64,000 bases of DNA from an uncultured Acidobacteriia bacterium (GTDB lineage Bacteria; Acidobacteriota; Terriglobia; Bryobacterales; Bryobacteraceae). The notes beneath the pieces are model-generated. The model did not search any database. It was not told the origin of the DNA and saw nothing but the letters and a program-made list of their open reading frames with translations. The stretch is from NCBI GenBank assembly GCA_903929755.1, contig CAIYVZ010000055.1, positions 32,000-95,999 on the forward strand, given 5' to 3'. A program made the position numbers and the translations under genes. Of this stretch, positions 60,480-64,000 are shown one piece after another (position 1 is the stretch's first letter; each line of letters starts with the position of its first letter).

Positions 60480-62759
60480 ATGTCGAAGATGTTGAAAATC
60501 TACGCCGACAAAGCAGATTTGCCGGCAATTTCAGAGGTCGCCACAATTCTTCAGAAATATGACGCCTTTGTTCTTGCGGAGGTGGCCGATGAAGTGGCTA
60601 AGTCTCTCTCTCGCAAGTATCCGGTGGAAGATATCACTTCTCAGTACGAAGTCCGTTTTGGGAACATCGCCGTTGATACCTCGAAACCCCGAATCACCGC
60701 AGATGGCGAGACCCATTCTCACCAAGCCTACGCCGGCGCGACTGATCCGGGAGCCGGCCCTCACCACTATGTCGTGCAGTTCATTGGCCCGGTGAAAGAA
60801 AACTGGGTTCGTCGTCTGAAGGCCACCGGTGCCAAAGTACGAAGTTCCTCGGGCGGTTTTTCCTGCATTGTTCGCGCCACCAAACCGATGCTGCCGCTCA
60901 TCGCCGCTTTAGCCTTCGTCCGTTGGGTCGGCCATTTGCCCTCTTCCGCCCGCATTGCGCCCCTTACGCTCGGCGTCGGCGATACCGCTTTACCCCCGCG
61001 CCGCCGCCAAAGAGAAGGCACTTATACGATTGAGGTGTTCGACCCCGAACATGCGGGCCCCGTCGCTCGCTCGGCTCGTAAACTTGGCTTCCAGATCCTC
61101 GCCCAGGAACCTTCGGCCAACCTTCTGGTCGTCAAGACTACCGGCACACCTGCCGAGGTGCAGCCCCGGATCCACGCCCTTTCCGCCGTCCACGGCGTTC
61201 GCTACATTCGGCAAAGGGTCACCCCCCGGACTGCCAACAATATCGCCACAAAAGTAATGGGGAATGCCTGGGTTGCCCTCGATCCGGCCGGTCTGAAGCT
61301 AACCGGTGACGGCGAAATCGTTGCCGTTTGTGATACCGGCCTCGATACCGGGGACCCTGCCACCATCCATCCCGATTTCAAAGACCGCATCGTCGCCATC
61401 AAGAGCTACCCCATCTCGCCCGACTTTAACTCGCAGATCACCAATCCCGGGGCGGACGACGGTCCGGCCGACCTCGATTCCGGACACGGTACCCACGTCT
61501 CGGGCTCGGTTCTCGGCAACGGCGCCGCGTCAGTCACTGACGCCGTCTCCATTAAAGGCCATGCCAATAAAGCCCGGCTCGTCTTCCAGGCCATCGAGCA
61601 GGAAATGAAGTGGAAGCCTTCGGTTCCGCTCAGGGACCAGGAACGCTATGTTCTGTCCGGCATCCCCGTTGATCTGAAGTCCCTGTTCCAGTACGCCTGG
61701 GACAAAGGTGCCCGTATCCATTCCAATTCCTGGGGTGGTGGCGACCCCGGCGCTTACGACCAAACCTGCTTCCAGTTCGATCAATTCGTCTGGGAACACA
61801 AGTCCTTCTGCCCCGTCATAGCCGCCGGAAACGATGGCTCCGACCATAATAAGGACGGCAAAATCGATCTGGGCAGCGTCACCTCCCCCGGCACCGCCAA
61901 GAACTGCATTACTGTCGGGGCCTGTGAGAACCTCCGGCCCGAATTCAACGCCGAGCGCTATGGGGACTGGTGGCCCGACGATTTCCCGGTCGCACCCCTC
62001 AAGGGCGATTCGATGGCCGATAGCCCCGATCAGGTGGTTGCCTTCAGTAGTCGGGGGCCCACCGCCGACAACCGCATCAAGCCGGATCTCCTCGCTCCCG
62101 GCACGTTCATCCTCTCCACTCGCTCCACGCGACTGGCGCCGAATAACTTCGCCTGGAAGGCCTACCCCACCAACAAGAAGTATTTCTACATGGGCGGCAC
62201 CAGCATGGCCACGCCCCTTGTCTCCGGAGCTGCAGCCCTGGTGCGGGAGTTCCTCCGAACCCGCCGTGGTCTTCCCGATCCGTCAGCCGCCCTGGTGAAG
62301 GCATGTCTCATCGCTGGTGCTCAGAGGGTCCCCAAAGTGACCACAGCTAAGGTACTCCTCGATCCCCATCAGGGGTTTGGTCGCCTGAATCTGGACAGGT
62401 CCTTCAGGAAGTCCCTCGCTACCGTCGAGGGTCCCGCCCTGAAAACGGGCCAAAAGAAGACCACCGCCATCGTCGTCCCACCAGGCGCCGCTACGCTTCG
62501 CATTGCCATGTGTTACTCAGACTTTCCGGGGCCCGCGCTCGTCAATAATCTGAACCTGATTGTCACGGCCCCCAACGGGAAGCGCTTTGTGGGGAATGGG
62601 CCGGTCTCGCCCGGTGCCGCCCTCACGCTTGATTCCGCCAACAATGTCGAGGTCGTGGAGGTTCCCGCAGCCGTCGCCGGAACGTGGAACGTTGATGTGG
62701 TGGCAGGCAACGTTCCCTCCGGCCCGCAGGATTTCGCCCTCGCCGCCGTCCTTGTCTAA
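60480..62759 (+). CDS. S8 (subtilisin) family peptidase
   Basis: 759 residues with GAAAGGA before the ATG. The catalytic triad is complete: Asp285 in VCDTGLDTGD, His336 in GHGTHVSG and Ser575 in GGTSMATP. The catalytic domain is preceded by about 270 residues that contain two related pieces (YVVQFIGPVKENWVRRLKATGA near 98, and a TYTIEVFDPEH-type copy near 180), resembling the propeptide of large archaeal-type subtilases. A C-terminal beta-sandwich (LRIAMCYSDFPGPALVNNLNL) follows. No signal peptide is visible, so the export route is unclear. Ser/His/Asp are intact, so it should be active. Confidence 0.92.
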   Translation: MSKMLKIYADKADLPAISEVATILQKYDAFVLAEVADEVAKSLSRKYPVEDITSQYEVRFGNIAVDTSKPRITADGETHSHQAYAGATDPGAGPHHYVVQFIGPVKENWVRRLKATGAKVRSSSGGFSCIVRATKPMLPLIAALAFVRWVGHLPSSARIAPLTLGVGDTALPPRRRQREGTYTIEVFDPEHAGPVARSARKLGFQILAQEPSANLLVVKTTGTPAEVQPRIHALSAVHGVRYIRQRVTPRTANNIATKVMGNAWVALDPAGLKLTGDGEIVAVCDTGLDTGDPATIHPDFKDRIVAIKSYPISPDFNSQITNPGADDGPADLDSGHGTHVSGSVLGNGAASVTDAVSIKGHANKARLVFQAIEQEMKWKPSVPLRDQERYVLSGIPVDLKSLFQYAWDKGARIHSNSWGGGDPGAYDQTCFQFDQFVWEHKSFCPVIAAGNDGSDHNKDGKIDLGSVTSPGTAKNCITVGACENLRPEFNAERYGDWWPDDFPVAPLKGDSMADSPDQVVAFSSRGPTADNRIKPDLLAPGTFILSTRSTRLAPNNFAWKAYPTNKKYFYMGGTSMATPLVSGAAALVREFLRTRRGLPDPSAALVKACLIAGAQRVPKVTTAKVLLDPHQGFGRLNLDRSFRKSLATVEGPALKTGQKKTTAIVVPPGAATLRIAMCYSDFPGPALVNNLNLIVTAPNGKRFVGNGPVSPGAALTLDSANNVEVVEVPAAVAGTWNVDVVAGNVPSGPQDFALAAVLV

Positions 62760-62805
62760 CTGAAGGTTTAAGGGCAGGCAGTCTAGGTCAAAACCAGAGA
62801 TAAGC

Positions 62806-62831
62806 CGCTTGCCGACCCTTGTCGGCAAGCG
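62806..62831. terminator. Hairpin between convergent genes
   Basis: CGCTTGCCGAC and GTCGGCAAGCG pair perfectly (11 bp) around a CCTT loop, 47 bp after the subtilase stop and 10 bp after the convergent esterase end. No T-run follows on either strand; it may still end both transcripts. Confidence 0.55.
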
Positions 62832-62840
62832 CTTGGCTGG

Positions 62841-63464
62841 TTACCGGAGCAGGAAATCAACTGACCGCGCCACAATCTCCTCCAGCACATTCGTCAGTTC
62901 ATGGCCCGAATCCATCTCGGTGAGCGCCGCATTCGCGTGCCCGGCCGCGAACTGCCGCGACAACGCAACCGGCACTACATCGTCCCCCAGTCCGTGGAAG
63001 ATCAACGCCGGCTGCCGGAAATCCGGAAATTCAGGATATTGCAGCGCATCTTCATAGAGTCCGTAAGCAATCGGCATTTCCGCACCAACCCCGTAGTGGA
63101 ACACCGGAAGCGATCCGGTTTCCCGCCACGCAGCCAGCTTCTCCTCCCCCAGCAAATGCTGCCACCGCACGCTAAAGCTGAAAGCGGGAGCCAGCAGCAC
63201 TGCCTTTGTCACTTCCGGGTGCCTCCACGCATACAGCGCCGCCAAATAGCCCCCCATGGAAGACCCGATCAGTTGGGCGCTCTCCCCGTTCACCAGATCT
63301 TCAATAAGTTGCAGCTGCCCCGAGATCTTCAGGTGTTCAAAGTCGCCGCCGTCCAGCGCCGGGATCTCCAGTTCCACGCCCTTCGCGGCAAACGCCTCCC
63401 GAAATCCCTGCGCCTTTCTTGACGAAGGTCCTGAAGCAAAACCGTGCAGGTAAATGTGGCGCAT
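62841..63464 (-). CDS. YqiA/YcfP-type small esterase (alpha/beta hydrolase)
   Basis: 207 residues from the ATG at 63464, with AGAGAG close upstream; a TTG nine codons earlier is less likely. Small serine esterases of this type have the pattern YLHGFASGPSSRKAQ at the start (oxyanion loop), the nucleophile elbow IGSSMGGYLAAL, a late Asp in IFHGLGDDVVP and a His in DSGHELT. Cytoplasmic, preferring short esters such as palmitoyl-CoA or para-nitrophenyl esters in E. coli YqiA. Its position beside the subtilase appears to be chance. Confidence 0.88.
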   Translation of the reverse strand: MRHIYLHGFASGPSSRKAQGFREAFAAKGVELEIPALDGGDFEHLKISGQLQLIEDLVNGESAQLIGSSMGGYLAALYAWRHPEVTKAVLLAPAFSFSVRWQHLLGEEKLAAWRETGSLPVFHYGVGAEMPIAYGLYEDALQYPEFPDFRQPALIFHGLGDDVVPVALSRQFAAGHANAALTEMDSGHELTNVLEEIVARSVDFLLR

Positions 63465-63507
63465 CTCTCTGATTCTAGCCGCCAACTCCAACCTCCGGTT
63501 CCAACCC

Positions 63508-63861
63508 TTACCGTCGCCGGCTCTTCTCGAACTCCACCCCCGTCAGCTGCGACCGTTCTCTTTCCAGCCACTCCCTCGGAATCCGCGGGCAATCCGTCGC
63601 CTTCACCGCAAACCGCGCCCCCTCCCGCCCGCCAGTCCAATCGGAGCCGCGCAACGCTCCATGTGGCTGCGGATCAGGCCAGAAATACAAGCGATGCTTG
63701 TGGCCATTGGTCAAAAAGCGCCTGAAATAACAGCCTGGAACCTGTTCTCGTATGCCACCTCAAACAGTCAACACCCCAAACTGTGTTTCCGTCTCAGAAA
63801 TAAAATCTTTGCGCCATAACTGCCACCTTTTCAGCAGGTTACAGGCAATGGGCAAAGTCAT
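63508..63861 (-). pseudogene. Small ORF interrupted by one in-frame TGA
   Basis: From the ATG at 63861, which has AAAGGAG 5 bp upstream, the frame codes 33 residues (MTLPIACNLLKRWQLWRKDF and 13 more) to a TGA at 63760-63762. In the same frame translation stays open for 83 more codons to 63508 (YFRRFLTNGHKHRLYFWPDP, then EWLERERSQLTGVEF). Either this is a 33-residue peptide gene followed by chance open sequence, or one 117-codon gene with a nonsense mutation. No family is recognised; the first part is AT-richer than the second. Confidence 0.35.
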
Positions 63862-64000
63862 TTCGTCTCCTTTGCTTGCGCTCCCCGGGATCAAATGCTA
63901 TTCTTCATTTGTGCCCGACAGACGGGCGGCGCGAAAAGCGGAAACGCTCCGAACGCAAACCTCTGAGGCTACTTCATAAAGAAGTAAAGCCGAAGAGAAG
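63862..64000. other. Window end, no supported gene
   Basis: The last 139 bp hold the likely promoter of the interrupted minus-strand ORF and nothing else I can support. Confidence 0.3.

Noticed and set aside
1..64000. CRISPR arrays, rRNA, tRNA, phage genes, complete insertion sequences
   Set aside because: None was found on reading either strand; the repeats present are short tandem arrays or hairpins without spacers or transposase genes.

Overview
The window looks like a chromosomal segment of an Acidobacteriota soil bacterium of the Solibacter/Bryobacter type. This is inferred from gene content: secreted enzymes with C-terminal TIGR03437-type tails, a DUF1592-DUF1552 pair, several PQQ-type beta-propeller oxidoreductases, PEP-CTERM proteins, an ECF sigma factor next to a Ser/Thr kinase with a TolB-like propeller, and high GC. 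No rRNA, tRNA, CRISPR array, phage or intact insertion sequence was seen.

Layout. 0-1.7 kb: 3' part of a secreted beta-helix protein. 1.7-13.2 kb: a tightly packed minus-strand cluster (two propeller proteins, SDR dehydrogenase, TIM-barrel/ThuA protein, propeller-cytochrome c dehydrogenase, alpha/beta hydrolase, VOC protein, short-chain fatty acid carrier). It diverges from a second TIM-barrel/ThuA paralogue and a TIM-barrel sugar isomerase (13.4-16.1 kb). Together they suggest oxidation and processing of a sugar or polyol outside the cytoplasm. 16.4-18.2 kb: a PEP-CTERM protein, a toxin remnant, a 31-residue membrane peptide and a strong hairpin. 18.2-24.8 kb: adenylate cyclase, then a translationally coupled DUF1592/DUF1552/ankyrin trio. 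24.8-28.7 kb: CotH-like protein and phosphatase joined by eight 14-bp repeats. 28.7-35.9 kb: small membrane protein, TlpA-type thioredoxin, lactonase, Lhr helicase and a secreted hypothetical. 35.9-37.0 kb: toxin-antitoxin genes. 37.4-40.8 kb: glutamate dehydrogenase, S41 protease and a membrane protein. 40.9-41.9 kb: VapBC and an orphan antitoxin. 41.9-46.6 kb: aconitase and a PQQ alcohol dehydrogenase. 46.6-51.7 kb: PEP-CTERM gene behind a poly-C promoter, nucleotidyltransferase TA-like pair, ArsC-like protein, FG-GAP/DUF1080 protein, FAH-family hydrolase and a broken antitoxin/PIN pair. 51.8-55.7 kb: ECF sigma, JAMM-like secreted protein and kinase. 55.8-63.9 kb: penicillin acylase-SGNH fusion, sulfatase, subtilase, YqiA-like esterase and an interrupted small ORF.

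The most unusual signals are sequence-level. One is the chain of eight 14-bp units, each a complete overlapping mini-gene (start, five codons, stop) that carries translation into the phosphatase gene. Another is a run of 16 C exactly between a -35 and a -10 element, which suggests a phase-variable promoter for a PEP-CTERM protein. Others are a 17-bp tandem repeat before the sulfatase, a 9-codon leader overlapping a ThuA start, and a triple-hairpin element that truncates a PIN toxin gene.
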